A DNA stretch of 64,000 nt from Cinnamomum chago. Taxonomy: Eukaryota > Streptophyta > Magnoliopsida > Laurales > Lauraceae. The translations under genes and the position numbers were made by a program. How positions within the stretch are numbered: the stretch's first letter is position 1; each line of letters starts with the position of its first letter. Location of the stretch: contig CP142453.1 of NCBI GenBank assembly GCA_038049695.1, forward strand, positions 15,070,001-15,134,000, given 5' to 3'. A model generated the notes under the pieces. That model had not been told where the DNA came from, ran no database searches, and worked only from the letters and a program-made list of their open reading frames with translations. Below, in pieces: positions 33,001-46,238 of the stretch.

Positions 33001-36000
33001 GGGCCGTTCTATTATAATTGTTCTTGATCTTTTGGGGCACGTGGTGTCAATTTTTTTTTTTTTTTGAATGGCCACGTGGTGTCAATATTCACTCATATAT
33101 TCCAGGAACTCAGCATGTAGTTCCAATTAGATTCGCATTAGTAATTATGTGAAGGTTACTTATAAGGTGGTTTTGTGTCTCTTACCACTATTCAAATAAT
33201 GATTCCGACACTTGATAATCTAGGGCTGAGCTTTCACCTCTTCTATCATGCCCCTTGACTTTGATTTAGTTTAATATGTTTTCTATTCATGTAATTAAGT
33301 TCTAGTACAAAGTTTTATGAATCTTCTTGCATGTAATCAATATGTATGCTCTGTTTTAGTGGCATGAAGGTTGCTCAAGACTTACCTAGTGTAAAAGCAT
33401 TTGGCCGGCATTGCTTTTTACGGAATCACAAAAAAGAATTCCACTTGAGTAATTAATTTCATCAATTAATGGACATTGTCATTACCATATATAAATGGGG
33501 ATTAGTGTCTTTCTATTATTGCATCCTTCCTGGGTATCTTTTTATCATGATAGAAAAGTAGCATTGTCCTCAAATCTTGTTTTTGCCCTCCGTCTTGTTT
33601 TACCATGTTATTAGCAATGAGAAAAGGCCTTTTCATCTTGAATTTGAAAATTGTTGTGATTTTTTTAAGGCTAATAATAAATTCTTTTGAAGCATTTCAG
33701 GAAGGTGGGTAGCATGTGTGTATTAAGCATGACACATATTTTCTAATTTTCTTCAATATAATATTACTTGACAATTGTCAGGAAGTTATTGGGCCGATCG
33801 TGAATGAAGTGGACAAAGAAACCGTCAATAGTAGTCCTGTGATTGTCACTAGAGAACCAACAAGAGCAAACCAGAGTTCTGGAGGTATGGAAAGTAAGTT
33901 GCTTTGACCAGTTTACAAGCATATTTCTTGATTCTTTTTTCTTTTTTTTTTCCTTTTTCTTTCTATTATTGGTTAAAGGGTTCTTTCTGAAACTCCTTTC
34001 ACTTGCTTCTGATACCCAGGCCTCCCTACGTCATTGGTAACCGTGCAGAAACAACTTCCTGATGCAAAAGTAAGCCTTAATTCCAATGCTTTGCAAAGTG
34101 GTACACTTAATATTTTTAATTACCAGCGTGAAGAAAGAAAACGGGGCTATGGGTTTTGAGATAATGAGGAAAGATGGATTAGTTTTGAAGTGGAAGGTTA
34201 ATTTTGAAGATTTTGAAATGTAGAAAATATAAGAAATAAAGTTTTGAGAAGAGAAGACAGGAAAACTAGTGTTTAAAAGATAAAAATAGAAAGAAAGATT
34301 TTATGTTGCGTTTCAAAGGAAATTAGACCCCAATCTTTCTGGTACAATGTGAGCTTGTTGTTGTTGATTTGAAGGACAGATCAAGAAGAATAGGAACAGA
34401 TGGAGATCTAGGTCGTTTGAGATATACGGCTTTTTGAAGAGAGAGATATTGATTGGTTTAAAAAATCAACCAATTTAGTAAAATGCCAAATGCCTGTTCC
34501 TATGTGACAAGCCTGATTTCCAGCATGTATCATGCATTATCCTCAATTGTGTCGTTTCTCCTTAATGGACTTCGAAACCGCCTATATCTTTCCAATTTTC
34601 TACGAATAGTAAATATCCGTGGTACAGTTGAAATTCTGGAATATTATCCCCCACCGCCACAAAAAAAAAAAAATCTTTCTTCCACACGCATGTATTTTTA
34701 TTATTTATATATATATTTTTATCATTTTCTTCCCTCTTGTACTTCTTTAAGACGTGAAAGAATCACCAATGCCTTTTGAATTTGCTGCAGAAAGAAAAGG
34801 TTGTTACAGTTGAAACTACAGATATTGTTAAAGGTGTGAACGGTGATGAAAGTAAAAAATCATGTCAGCTTGAATTTGGGAGCTACTGTGCTTGGCGTAA
34901 AGAGCATAAAGAAGACATGAAGGACTCGATGGTGAAGAAATTAAAAGACCAGCTTTTCGTTGCCCGTGCCTACTATCCAACTATTGCAAAGCTTCCAGCA
35001 CAGGATAGGTTGTCACGTGAAATGAAGCAGAACATTCAAGACTTCGAGCGCATTTTTAGTGAGGCCTCTACAGATGCTGATCTCCCCTTGCAGTAAGTGA
35101 TCACAATAGCTCAGTTTCTCTTGTGGGCTTGAGGATCATTCACTATGTGATAGAATGAATTCTATTCTGTATCTCTGTGTGCAGCTCCATCAGGATACTT
35201 TTCCTTAAAATAAGAACTTTTTTTGTTTATTAAAATATTACATTACCGATCTTATCAGTATAACAAAAATATTAAATGCCCTCTTTAGCTGGTTTTGTCA
35301 AGAATATTAAGAATCTTTTCTTGTGCTCTTTCAGTGTTGAAAAGAGGCGACAAAAGATGAGAGAATTGATACACAAAGCGAAATCATTCCCTGTGGATTG
35401 CAACAATGTTGACAAGAAATTGAGACAGATACTCGATCTTACTGAGGATGAAGCTCATTTTCACATGAAACAGAGTGCTTTTCTGTATCAACTTGCTGTT
35501 CAGACCAAGCCTAAGAGTCACCACTGCTTGTCTATGAGATTGACAGTGGAATACTTCAGATCTCACTCAGATAAGGAGTTATTGCCAGATGATAAAAATG
35601 GGGATCCAGCTTTGTACAACTATGTTATTTTCTCCAACAATGTTCTTGCATCATCGGTTGTCATAAACTCAACTGTAATGCACGCCAAAGTATGCCATTT
35701 GTACTTATTTTGGTTTTTATAAAGACAATTTATTTTCTTCATTGAAACTGATGGGCTTCTCTTTCCCATGTTACAGGAAAGTGAGAAGCAGGTTTTTCAT
35801 GTTATCACAGATGGACAAAATTATGCTGCTATGAAACTTTGGTTTTTAAGAAGTTCTTACAGGAATGCAACCATTTATGTTTTGAACATAGAAGATGTAA
35901 GCCCGAACTACTTGGATAGCTCAGATGCGGTCCGCCTATCTTTTTCTGACGAATTTCGTGTTTCTGTTCGAAACACTGATAAGCCGCTTTCCATCCAAAT

Positions 36001-39000
36001 GAGAACTGAATACGCATCTGTCTTCGGCCCTGCGCACTTTATGCTTCCAGAAATATTCCAGGATCTAGAAAGGGTGGTAGTTCTGGATGATGATGTGGTT
36101 GTCCAACAGGACTTATCAGCCTTATGGAGCCTTGAAATGGAAGGGAAAGTCAATGGTGCTGTGGAGTATTGTGGGTTGAGACTTGGTCAGCTGAAAAGTT
36201 ATTTGGGTGATAACACCGTTGACAACAACGCATGTGCTTGGATGTCTGGATTGAATGTTATTGACTTGAAGAAATGGAGGGAGCTAAACCTTACTGATAC
36301 ATACAGAAGGCTGCTTCAAGCTGTAAGTGTCAGCATTCAATTTCAAAGAGTCTTATCTCCCATTTGTTTAAGCAATTTAAAGGACTTGTTTCTAATTCAG
36401 AATTGATATCGTCTTTTTATTTTAGCTTTGCTTGGTCCTCCATGAAAAAGTTATTAATGTTATGAAAAGTAAGCCTCAAACTTGAGACTCAGTAGTCTGA
36501 TTTCAGCCAGACAAATTAAAGCTGGTTGAGTCTCTACTTGATTGGTGAGCTTTTGGACTTTGGGTGTAATTTTTTTCCCAAACCACTGAATGTTATCATT
36601 TTTTTACTCTTTTGGTATTACGAGTAATCGGTGTGTTGTTATGGGAAAGAATTATCTGGGTCTTGTTTTCTGTAATAACATTGTTCAGTTGCCCTTTCTT
36701 TTTAGTTTTTACTTTCTAATGCTTTCCATTTTGGAATCATGCCTATTGTTTCTGCTGTCATTTGCCTTTTATGTTTTTTTATAGAATATTACATTAACAA
36801 TTAAAAATCAACACAGATATGACCACAGTGTATTATTTTATCAATTGTCACACTATCTTTATATTAGTAATAAAATAATCTCCGAAGAAATTGACAGGTT
36901 ATCATGTCTAATACATGTTGCACACTGTTGCAGTGCTCTTTCAAAATATGCAGAATAGCACCTTTATGATTCTGTAGAAATTCAGTCACTGTATTTAACG
37001 TACCAGCAAGCATTCATCCACCTCTCTGACATCTGACGGGGGTTGAAACACCTCCTTCATGCAGATGACCACGGAGTTCTCAAATCTTCCATTTACACAG
37101 CACCCAAACTGAAATCCCTCTTATGCAGGAGCAATCAACCAAAAACAGCACTTTAATGTATGGGCTTACATGTATATACAGATCAGTGCAAGCCCTAGAA
37201 GGAAAAAAACAAAATTGATCCCTTGAATCCCTTGCTCTAGTACAAAGTAGGAAGGCTTAATTTGGAGAAAACCTGCGGTTGAGGTAAGAAAAGATGAAAA
37301 TTGGATAGATAGAAAATAGGGTTCGGAAGGAGAAATAGAAAATATTTGAAAGAAAAAGAGATCTGTTAATTCTATCCAGCATTGGGCGATCAGCTCTGAA
37401 TATTTATTTTAATGTACTTCTCTGAATTTGAAAACCCCCCATATAGCTTGTCAGATTTACAAAACGGTCCCTATATTCGTGAAAATTATGAATCAGTCCT
37501 TTTCTGTTTCTAAACAATTACATGTACGACAACTAACAAATAGACTAAAGGACTTGACGAACAAAAGCACGAATGAAATTCGATGCCCTTATTGTGAGAT
37601 GTTATCGGTTTCTAGTAGAACAATCTAGACCCCGAGTTTGGGGCAATACAATCTTTACAGGATACAACCTAATCTATAAAGATAAAGGCTCAATATGTAA
37701 CGGAATTGATAATACAACTAACAAATAGACTAAAGGACTTGGCGAACAAAAGTATGAATGAAATTTGATGCCCATATTGTCAGATGTTATCGGTTTCTAG
37801 TAGAACAATCTAGGCCGTGAGTTTGGGGCAATACAATCTTTATGGGATACAACCTAATCTATAAAAATAAAGGCTCAATATGTAAGAGCATTGATAAGAC
37901 AATTTTCCTTTTTTATTCTATGTTTCCATTTTTTTTACATCAACATTGTTGGGTGCCCTAGAGTCTACATTTTTTGTACTTTCCTTCACTAGTAGATATT
38001 TGTTTAGTTGAAAATCCTAAATGCTTCTCTAGGATGTAAAGCTTTTGCCTGTTTGCATTCTCTCCTTCCAGCTGCTTGGAGAACATCCTCAAAGACCTGC
38101 CCTCCATGTCCATAATTAACATCTTCTGTATTACATATCAGAAAAGAAAAGAAAAAAAAAAAATTCAACTCTCTCAATCTTAATAACCTCCTCCAGCTGA
38201 GCCTTCTTCTGATGGGTTCCAACTTCCAAGTGATAGATGTCTACTTGTACCCCATACTCCTACTTACCATTGGCAATTCTGTCACAACCATTAAGAAAAA
38301 AAACTGTCACTTTAAAAGTGCTGAATTGCGGAAGGAACCACTGACAAGGACACTCTTCTCTGTGAAAGTTCTCTCCCCAACTCCAGAAAGCCTCTGGTAA
38401 ATATTGTTGAAACACTGACTTATTCAAGGACATTTTGAGGTGTTCCCTGTCTATATTCTTAATTTTCTTTTTTGGTGGTATGTCAAAGGGCTGTAATGGT
38501 TTCTATATAATACCAAAAGACAGATGAGGCCAATGGGCTGTAATGATTACTATATACTACCTTAAAGACACTTTCTTCTTTTATCCGTAATGGTGTTCTT
38601 TGACCAATTAGGTTAGACTGGCAAAGATGTCCAACAATCAGAAATTTTGAATGTTAGAAGTTGCCCACTTAATATCTGGAACACCAAAAGTTACTGTCTG
38701 GGATATGGATGTGGTGATTACAATGATGATAAATTATTGTTACTCCCAAGTATTTTGATTGCTTAGAAAATTGACAATTGCAATGTCATTGTTCTTTATT
38801 ACCTATAACTTATCTTTCGACATGAATGGTATCAGCTGCAGAGCGAGAATGAGGCATCATCTGGGGTTGCCTCATTGCACGCAACCCTGCTCACGTTTCA
38901 GAACCAGATATATGCTCTACAGAGTTCGTGGGCATTGTCAGGACTGGGCCATGATTATGGCGTTGATGCACAAACCATTAAGGAAGCTGCTGTATTGCAC

Positions 39001-39117
39001 TATAGTGGCAAAATGAAGCCATGGCTCGACCTTGGCATTTCAAAGTACAAAGGATTCTGGAAGAAGTTTCTGAAGAGAGACGATCTGTTTATGGATGAGT
39101 GCAACGTAAATCCATAG
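30002..39117 (+). CDS. GAUT7: Galacturonosyltransferase-like protein GAUT7 (homogalacturonan synthase anchor), nine exons
   Basis: Exons 30002-30131, 30680-30705, 30981-31040, 33782-33893, 34020-34069, 34791-35092, 35335-35689, 35777-36322 and 38836-39117 join in phase with GT-AG junctions to 620 residues, about the length of Arabidopsis GAUT7 (from memory). Residues 16-37 form a single membrane anchor after a basic N-terminus (type II Golgi protein). Next come a variable stem, GSYCAWRKEHKEDMKD, PVDCNNVDKKLRQILDLTED, and the GT8 domain (about 325-600) with VVVLDDDVVVQQDL (DDD at 449-451), CAWMSGLNVIDL, LHYSGKMKPWLDLGI and the family C-terminus ECNVNP. In Arabidopsis, GAUT7 anchors GAUT1, which makes homogalacturonan from UDP-galacturonate, and GAUT7 itself shows little or no activity. 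Family assignment rests on remembered GAUT7 sequence. Exon 2 is a 26-nt microexon; exon 4 has two in-phase donors, 33884 and 33893. Confidence 0.95.
31645..31733 (+). mobile_element. SINE in GAUT7 intron 3 with 9-bp target duplication
   Basis: An 89-bp tRNA-derived-looking unit (GGCTAGAGCTTTTAGCACGG ... GGTTGTCGGTTTCAGTC ...) ends in a short A-run and is flanked by GACCTTTAT at 31636-31644 and 31734-31742. The B-box resembles GGTTCGANTC loosely. Intron insertion, sense orientation. Confidence 0.75.
33038..33086 (-). mobile_element. Extremely truncated retroposon stub in GAUT7 intron 3
   Basis: CACGTGGTGTCAAT occurs at 33038-33051 and again at 33073-33086, flanking only 21 bp made of a T-run followed by GAATGGC. 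It fits a target duplication around a 5'-truncated poly-A retroposon inserted in reverse. Confidence 0.65.
37530..37899. repeat. 185-bp tandem duplication in GAUT7 intron 8
   Basis: Two head-to-tail copies start CAACTAACAAATAGACTAAA at 37530 and 37715 and both run to GGCTCAATATGTAA; they are around 90-95% identical. They lie in the 2.5-kb last intron, away from splice sites. Confidence 0.9.
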
Positions 39118-39480
39118 CCCCAGGAGCCATAACTTGGAAATTCAAATGAGCACCAGCATGAGGAATTTTGGTATGGAGTTACTCCCACGTCTACTATGCT
39201 GACAGAGAGGACCTTTGAATCAGTCTCAGTTGGGTGGAGATGTTTCAGTAATAAAAAAGGATGAGCACCATATTTGCTTTGTGATTACATGGTGAAAGAG
39301 GCTTGATGACAATTGCGGCTGTTGAGGCTGAAAGGCCCCAAAACAAAACAAGTTCTTTTAAGTGGGGGTGGTGCAGGAAATTTTGAGGATGTACAAGAGA
39401 GTGGATGATGATAGACCATAGAGGTGATTTTTGTAAATCAGCATTCTTGCAGGTCAGTCTAGACATTTGATGGCAATTTA
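39118..39480 (+). other. 3' untranslated region of GAUT7
   Basis: Directly after the TAG stop. The first canonical AATAAA is at 39250-39255, 133 nt after the stop, a plausible poly-A signal; further T/A-rich stretches extend to about 39.5 kb, so a longer end is possible. Confidence 0.45.
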
Positions 39481-42400
39481 TTTCCTGTGATATAGATATG
39501 ATAATTGTTGGGTCAGCATTCCGAAAACTCGGTGGCTGCCATTGAGTTCAGATAATTCATGTAGATTGAATGTTTTTTTTTTCTTTCTCATGTCAGTCTT
39601 CCAGGAGACATCATATATTGTTGATTTTTATTTTTTTGAGCATTCCTCTTTAATTCAGATTCATTGTTGAAGATGGTTACTTGCCAAAGCATTGGTGTTT
39701 TTTTTTTCCCTGCTTTTCCTTTTTAACCTCTGGTCAGCCACTGTAACTCAGCAGTTGATCAATGCCCATCACAGTGGTTATTTTTTTTGTGGAAAAAAGA
39801 GAGGATTTGATGTGATCATTTAGAGTCCTTTAAAGAAAATGAGGGTAATCTGCTTTTTCCAACTTGTGAGAGTCCATAAGTTGTCGAAGAGACTGGATGC
39901 TGAGAAATCCTATATTTTGCTCTGCTTTGGTTTGGTTCACTTTCACATCTAATTATAAACAAGTGGTTCTTTATTTTACACTTTTAATATTCTTTTCATT
40001 TATTAGAGACTCAACTCATGCACTCATGTACATTATACGCTAGTCCCAATCAGCTGAGCTACAACCACGGACGAGTACTTCTTTCTTTATTCACTGAAAA
40101 CGAAACAAATATGAACAAAGATGAAGAGCATATATGCAGAGGGAGGGATGACCACAGCACCTGTGGGAAAATATCAGGTTGGATAGTTTGTAAAAACTCA
40201 ACATTATTGAATGATGATGGCTACAAACTTTAGGGCCTTCAAAATCTCGGTCTAAAACTTGGTGATACAATCTAATGTTAAGTTCGAATGACTTATTAGA
40301 ATTGAAGCTCTGCCTCATATTTATACTAGAAACCGAAACAATGACTCATTGTGAAGTGACCTATTTCTGTCTTTCTGTGGAGGACTCTGATGTCCCTTAT
40401 TACCTAGTCTGGGAACCATTATTGGGTTATTTGATCCATGCAATTCATAACCAGTTTATGCTCTCCTCGAATGGTCCACTGAGGCTGTCTGAAGGCTACC
40501 CGAATATTATGTGAATGGGCCCACTTTGATTATGTGCTGTGTACTGGAGAGGAATATGTCTACCTCTTCTTTTCAGGTGCTTTCTCCAGGATTATGAAAA
40601 GCTTGTCCCCAGCGTACAATGCCCCTATCAATATCTAAAACGATTTCGTACACCCAAAGAGACAAATGAACCCGGGTGCCCCCGATGCCAAAACAGCACA
40701 AAATAAAAAAAAAGGGATTGGTAGGACTCAACTCCTCAATTATCAAAGCATCCCAACTTTTCTAATTATTAAGAACATGGATGGGTGGTTGTCTTGAAGA
40801 GAAACTTGAGGGTCACTCTTTTACACAATCTAACATGAAAATTTTCATAATTTAGATGAAGGGTTGTATCTAGAATAACTAATTAAATTTGAGAAAAAAA
40901 ATAATATGTAACGCGATCACACCTCACAAGAAAATGATTAGGTTAATAATGTTGTAAATATGCTATATATTTACAAAATCTCCAACATTCGTGCCTAATC
41001 TGACTGTGGGTACCACCACCTATTCTAATGCAATCCGATCAGATAACATGCCTTGGCATGATGGGCATTAGCCCAGATTCAATAGGAACAATGTATAGAT
41101 ATACCTCAGTGTGATCACATGATCTAATGGACGAGAGCTCAATGGTGGCATTTAGTGCTCACTCAGAAAAGATGAATGAGCCCATCAAATTGATATATTG
41201 CATGGTGCTGTTGGTTTGTAAACGTAATAATGGACCCTGCTTTCCTTGTTATGATGAAAAAGAGGGTGTACCTTCTTCAACCTATACCTCTGTGGCATGC
41301 TTTGACCATGCATCCAAGTGATGATCCGTGGTCAAATGAAGTGACTAAATTCTAGTCCCTCATCATAGATTTCTCTTTTGAAGAGTCAAAGGCTTCAAGC
41401 ATATCCGATGCAAGCAATGTATACGTAACTCCAACCTACTGGAGGTGAAATCATCAGGTAGCATTGAATTCCAACTGCCCTCATCTTTTATGTCCCCCTC
41501 ACCAATTTCAGTCGCCATCTCAGGTATGACATTCATAATGACCAGAATTAAGGGTTGTCCATGCTCGACGACCTAGGATTTTCCTTTTAAGGAGGATTTT
41601 GGAAGTAGACCAATAATTTTCATATGGGTTCTGGAAGTGGACCGGGGCTAAACTGGGTGAGTGCCCTTGATTGCGTGTATGTAGGTCCACCAGTATGCAT
41701 GTGCTTGGGAGAATAGTCTCGTTGGGTAAAATTATCATGGAGATACCTACGTCATAAAAAAAAAAAAATCTAACAGTGCGACCAACTTTAATACAGTGAA
41801 ATTATTTTAGAAACCTGTACATGAGAGGATTATTATTTTGTGGAAGTGGGCCTAATTGATCATTTTATGGGCCACAATATAAAATTTCAAACCCATTTTA
41901 GGGTTTTTCTTTTCTTTCTTTATTTTTGATTTTTTTTTTCCCAATTTTTGCTTTCCTAAAGCAACTTGAACTCATGCACACTATATACACCTTCTTAATA
42001 ACCATCTAAGCCTACTTAATAACCAGCTAAGCAACAGCTGCAGCTCTTAGATTGACTATGGGAAGGGGCAGATGGACCCCACTAAATTGTTTTATCTAGA
42101 AACAGTTTGGCCATTCCAAACAATGACACTTACACATATGGGCCTGACTATGTGAAGATCACACCATGTACATGAGGTTGACCGCACCATTTGTTCAATA
42201 TGGTTGAATCAAATCTTTACAGGTTCGACTTTGTGAAAATCCACACCGTTCAGATTATGTGCCAACCCATTTTTACCTGTCTAAGCGTATCATGCAACCC
42301 AAATCTCAGGTCAATAGGAATATTGACATTCCAGTTAATTGAAACATGGCTAAATTGTGTTTGTCATATGCAACTATATGGATATGATTCTTGTTGGACT

Positions 42401-43389
42401 GAAATATGCCAATACCCAATCATGAATATCATTCTAATTTGACTGAAATTTTACGTAGTTATTATGGAAAGGGTACTTAGTATCTTACCAAATTCAGATA
42501 CTATCTTACCTAAGATGAGCACGTTGATCAAGTAGTGCTTTGATCACATTTTTCTTCAATCCAACAATTAATATTGCTAGCGCGGCTCCAATTTAATCAG
42601 TTTAGATCTTTAGAAGGTGGCCCCAACTTAAGCATTTGATTTAACTTACTCCAGCACATCATTGAGTCGACCAAATATACTCACCGCCTTATATATACTC
42701 ATGTATGTAAGATATAAATATTACATATGATCAATTGGGTATATGTCCCACCAGTGAAAGTCAGATTTGGCCAGTTCTTATACATGGGAAGCTTTTGATA
42801 CACATAGATTAGGTTTATTTGGAATACAAACTGGGGTGAAATCAGATGGGTTTAATACAAGAATGGATGCATGGAAACACAAATTGATGAGATAAGGCTG
42901 TGATGACCATGGTGAAGTCAATCAAAATCCAACCATGAAGAGTCGACATCGATGCTCAATTGACATGTAAAAAGTCATGAATTGTCAACCCTTCTCAGGT
43001 CCCTGACTCCTTGTACAGTTGTGTCAAATGATTACATTTAAAAAAATTAGAGGTTCCAAATCTGTAGTTGCGACAGAACATATTTCTAATATGAGAGAGA
43101 TTATTGTATGTGAAATGAATCATACATATATTTAGATCACTTGTAAATAAATATATATATATATATATATATCTCAGTTTGAAGAATTGAGAAACTGACA
43201 GGAGTAATACAACTTGATATCCCCTTTGGGATCAAAGAATCATTAATTAGAAAGACAGCACAACAGTAATAGCAATTTGTAACAAATACATAAAAAATCA
43301 CGAACACAAAAACTAATAAATAATCAAGGTCTGGGGTTAATTATCATCCATGAATGCTTTGGCCTGCTCATTTGTAGGCCACAAAAGCC
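39481..43389. other. Intergenic DNA between convergent GAUT7 and SKU5-like genes
   Basis: Unique-looking AT-rich sequence. Open frames here are short, with no recognisable domain. It has homopolymer runs (for example 41758-41767) and a (TA)n at 43150-43172. I see no gene or clear mobile element. Confidence 0.5.
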
Positions 43390-43395
43390 TTTATT
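43390..43395 (-). terminator. Candidate poly-A signal of the SKU5-like gene
   Basis: AATAAA on the minus strand, about 115 nt after the stop codon at 43509-43511. Confidence 0.5.
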
Positions 43396-43508
43396 CTCTC
43401 TACTTATAATCTGCACCCCATCAGTCGCTTATTGCATTTCTTTGTCTCTTTCTCTTTGTCTCTTCTTTATGTTTTTCTCTCCCTCAATTTTGCTCTTTAG
43501 GTGTGGAT

Positions 43509-46238
43509 TTAAGAAAGAGTGTAAGGGGGTGGCCGGGGCATCTTCTCCACAATGCCACAAAGTTCATGGCCTTCAGGCATGTTGTATTCATCCCTCAGGG
43601 ATCTAGCTGGGGATAAGACACTGAAGTAGAGCTGCTGGCCTAGATAATTCCTCTCCAAGATCTCTGATCGCAGGCTCCACATACCTGCATTGTCGAACGT
43701 CAAGAGGATGGCGGTCCATGACTTCGGGTACACTTGGATTGTGTGGCGACTCACAGCATCAAGGAGGTTGTAGGTCTTTCTGCTATCTGGGGCCCATTTA
43801 CCAGGCCTCATGCTGCATTCATCATTCATTTGCAAACAAAAAAAAAAAAAAAAAACATTAGATCATCTTACAAACTCACTAATACATACATAGTTGTGAT
43901 ATTCTCAGCATTAGTGAGGAATTGAATTGAATTGAATTTGTATTGATGGTAGCAATAAGAGCAGCATTTAATTAGTAATGGTGGTGGTACTAGTAGTTCT
44001 AGTAAAAGAAGAAGAATAAGAAGAATGAATGGATGGATGATTGCAATAGTACTGCTAATCCATCATTCATTTATAAACAAAAAAGAACATTGGATGATCT
44101 TACTAACTAATACATACTTGGTGATGATAATAGCATTAGCGACTGAATTGAATTTTGTATTGATTATAGAAGTAGTAGTAGTAGAAGAAAAAGGAAAGAG
44201 AAATTGAAGATAGATGAATGAATGAATTAGTAGTGCCGGTAGTACTACTATTAGTACTACATACCCGACTGCGAAGAAAGAGTAGCCATCCAAATGCCAA
44301 GTTTGAACATTCTTCTCAGGGTTCTCCAAGATGATCTCTAGAAAGTTGCGGAAGGTGACATTGAGGATGTTGGGCTGGATGGTGATGGTTTTGGTGGTGG
44401 GAGGGACATCTCCAATTACATTATACTTAAAGACCTTATCAGGGACGCCAAAGTATTCAGCGAGCTTGAGTGGGGTTGTGGGGTCCTCATGGGAGACTCC
44501 ATTGATGGCATAGCGGAGCTTTCCTTTGACATGTCCCATAGAACTGGCAAGCCTGATTGTGCGTGTGATGTTGATGTTGCCATAGTGATATGAACCTTGG
44601 GGGTTAGGGCGGGCTGCGCTGGCAGTGAGGTTCCACCGGAAGGACCGGAACTGATTGAAGGACCACGCCCAGCCGGTGGGCGCTGCCGGGAGTCTTGGGT
44701 TGGGAGGGGAGTTGGTTCCGGCATAGCGGAGGAAGGCGGTGGCATTGAGCGTGTACTTGGTGAAGCGACTTGAGGCCAAAATGTAGTAGTCCCTAGGGGG
44801 CTGGTTGGCTGTGACCAAGACTGAGAAGCACTGGCCTAGATGTATATCAAGGGACTCATAGTTGTATTGTTGAGTGTGGGATCCATCCATCTCTACAAGC
44901 TTCATAGTATGCTCTTGGATGCGAAAATTGATTGAGTTCTTCAACCCCACATTGCATATCCTAAACCTGTACACCTTGAGAGACTCCAAGGTGAACATGG
45001 GCTTGTCACTCCCCTCTCCAGTTCCTGATTGGCCGTTGATCAGGATTCCATCAGGCCGATTGATTGACCGCCCGCTATCGAGCGTCTTCTGCAAGACGCT
45101 GATGCTCTTGCTGTACCAGTCCCCCACCAGGACCGTGAAGTCGTCTGCCGGTGGGTCGAACGGAACGGGGATTAAATCTCGACTGTTAATTCGCAGGCCT
45201 CCGAATCCACCTGCGGCCCTCTGTATGCCTAATGATGGGAAGTAGTAGTAACTTCCTATCTGGTCCTTCACTTGGAAATGGTATGTGAAATTCTTCCCAG
45301 GAGGAATTGGGCAGTTTGTCCCTGGCATTCCATCTTGCCATGAGTTCTTCCTTTGCTGGATCCCTCTCCTGCACATTCCATTGTATTCCCATTACTCATG
45401 TAAATCATGTTTTCATTATATATGTGGTAATATATGATACACACACAAACAAAATTTATATGCATTTATTCAATTCATCATAGATAAATACATAGATATC
45501 TATCAGTAATTAGCAATGTATCATGTATTCACTATTCATTATTCAAAATCATCATTTTTTTTATCACCGGAATCGTCTTATTCCATCAATATGGTGTTGA
45601 CTTCAATAACTATATACAAACTAAAGTTCCTGTCTATCTATCTATGGAACATGGAAGCAAATTCTCCTCAAAAAAGATCCATTCCTTAGATCTATGATGC
45701 TCGGATACATACAGCAAAGACATGCCATGGATATATATAGCAATGACATGGATTTTACAATAGTAAAAGGTGAAGCATCACATATGATACAACATGATAC
45801 ATTGCCCGTTTTGAAGTACGGGGTATCAAAGGAAAAAACTACCTATATATAATGGAATATATTGGGGGCCACATTTGTGTGCTCAAGCGAACGAACAATG
45901 GAGGGGTGGGTCACCACATGCATGCATTATTCCATCTAATTGAATGTTATTTAATTCACGAGGACATGATACATGTATAAATGTACATACCATGAGAGGA
46001 GGAAGGGCTGATCCAGGTTGTTGAAGACATTGATGACAACGTTATTGTTGGTGGTGGAGTTGATGTTGGGCCCCGGAAACTGGCCATTGATGAGAATGAC
46101 CTGCTGTGGGAGACCCAAAGGCCTCAAGGTGCCGTATGTTACCTTCCATGTGAAGAACAAGTAAGGATCCTCCCCTTTCACCACCGTAGACCACAAACAC
46201 ACTAGGAGAGAAACCAACACAACAACAGGGGACGTCAT
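43509..46238 (-). CDS. SKU5-similar (SKS) multicopper-oxidase-like secreted glycoprotein, three exons
   Basis: Exons (minus strand) 46238-45991, 45368-44265 and 43812-43509 join in phase to 551 residues, the usual SKS length. Residues 1-22 are a signal peptide (MTSPVVVLVSLLVCLW...). Three cupredoxin-like domains follow: about 28-145 (QVILINGQFPGPNINS), 155-310 (FTVLVGDWYSKS, LESLKVYRFRICNVG), and 365-515 (VQTWHLDGYSFFAVG, NAGMWSLRSE). Copper ligands are missing: HWHG is WRGI, WxH is YYYF, the type-1 HxH site is HLDG, and the HCH motif is SLRS. Loss of the copper sites is typical of SKS proteins, which sit at the wall or plasma membrane; the pollen-type (Ntp303/Bp10-like) branch is the best fit. 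No clear GPI signal. The start is the first ATG that yields a signal peptide. Many N-x-S/T sites. Confidence 0.93.
43815..44264. repeat. Tandem duplication filling SKS intron 2
   Basis: Blocks starting near 43820 (CATCATTCATTTGCAAAC) and 44060 (CATCATTCATTTATAAAC) continue in parallel (GATGATCTTAC, TAATACATAC, GAATTGAATTTTGTATTGAT) with a ~240-bp period. The duplication accounts for most of the intron. Confidence 0.75.
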
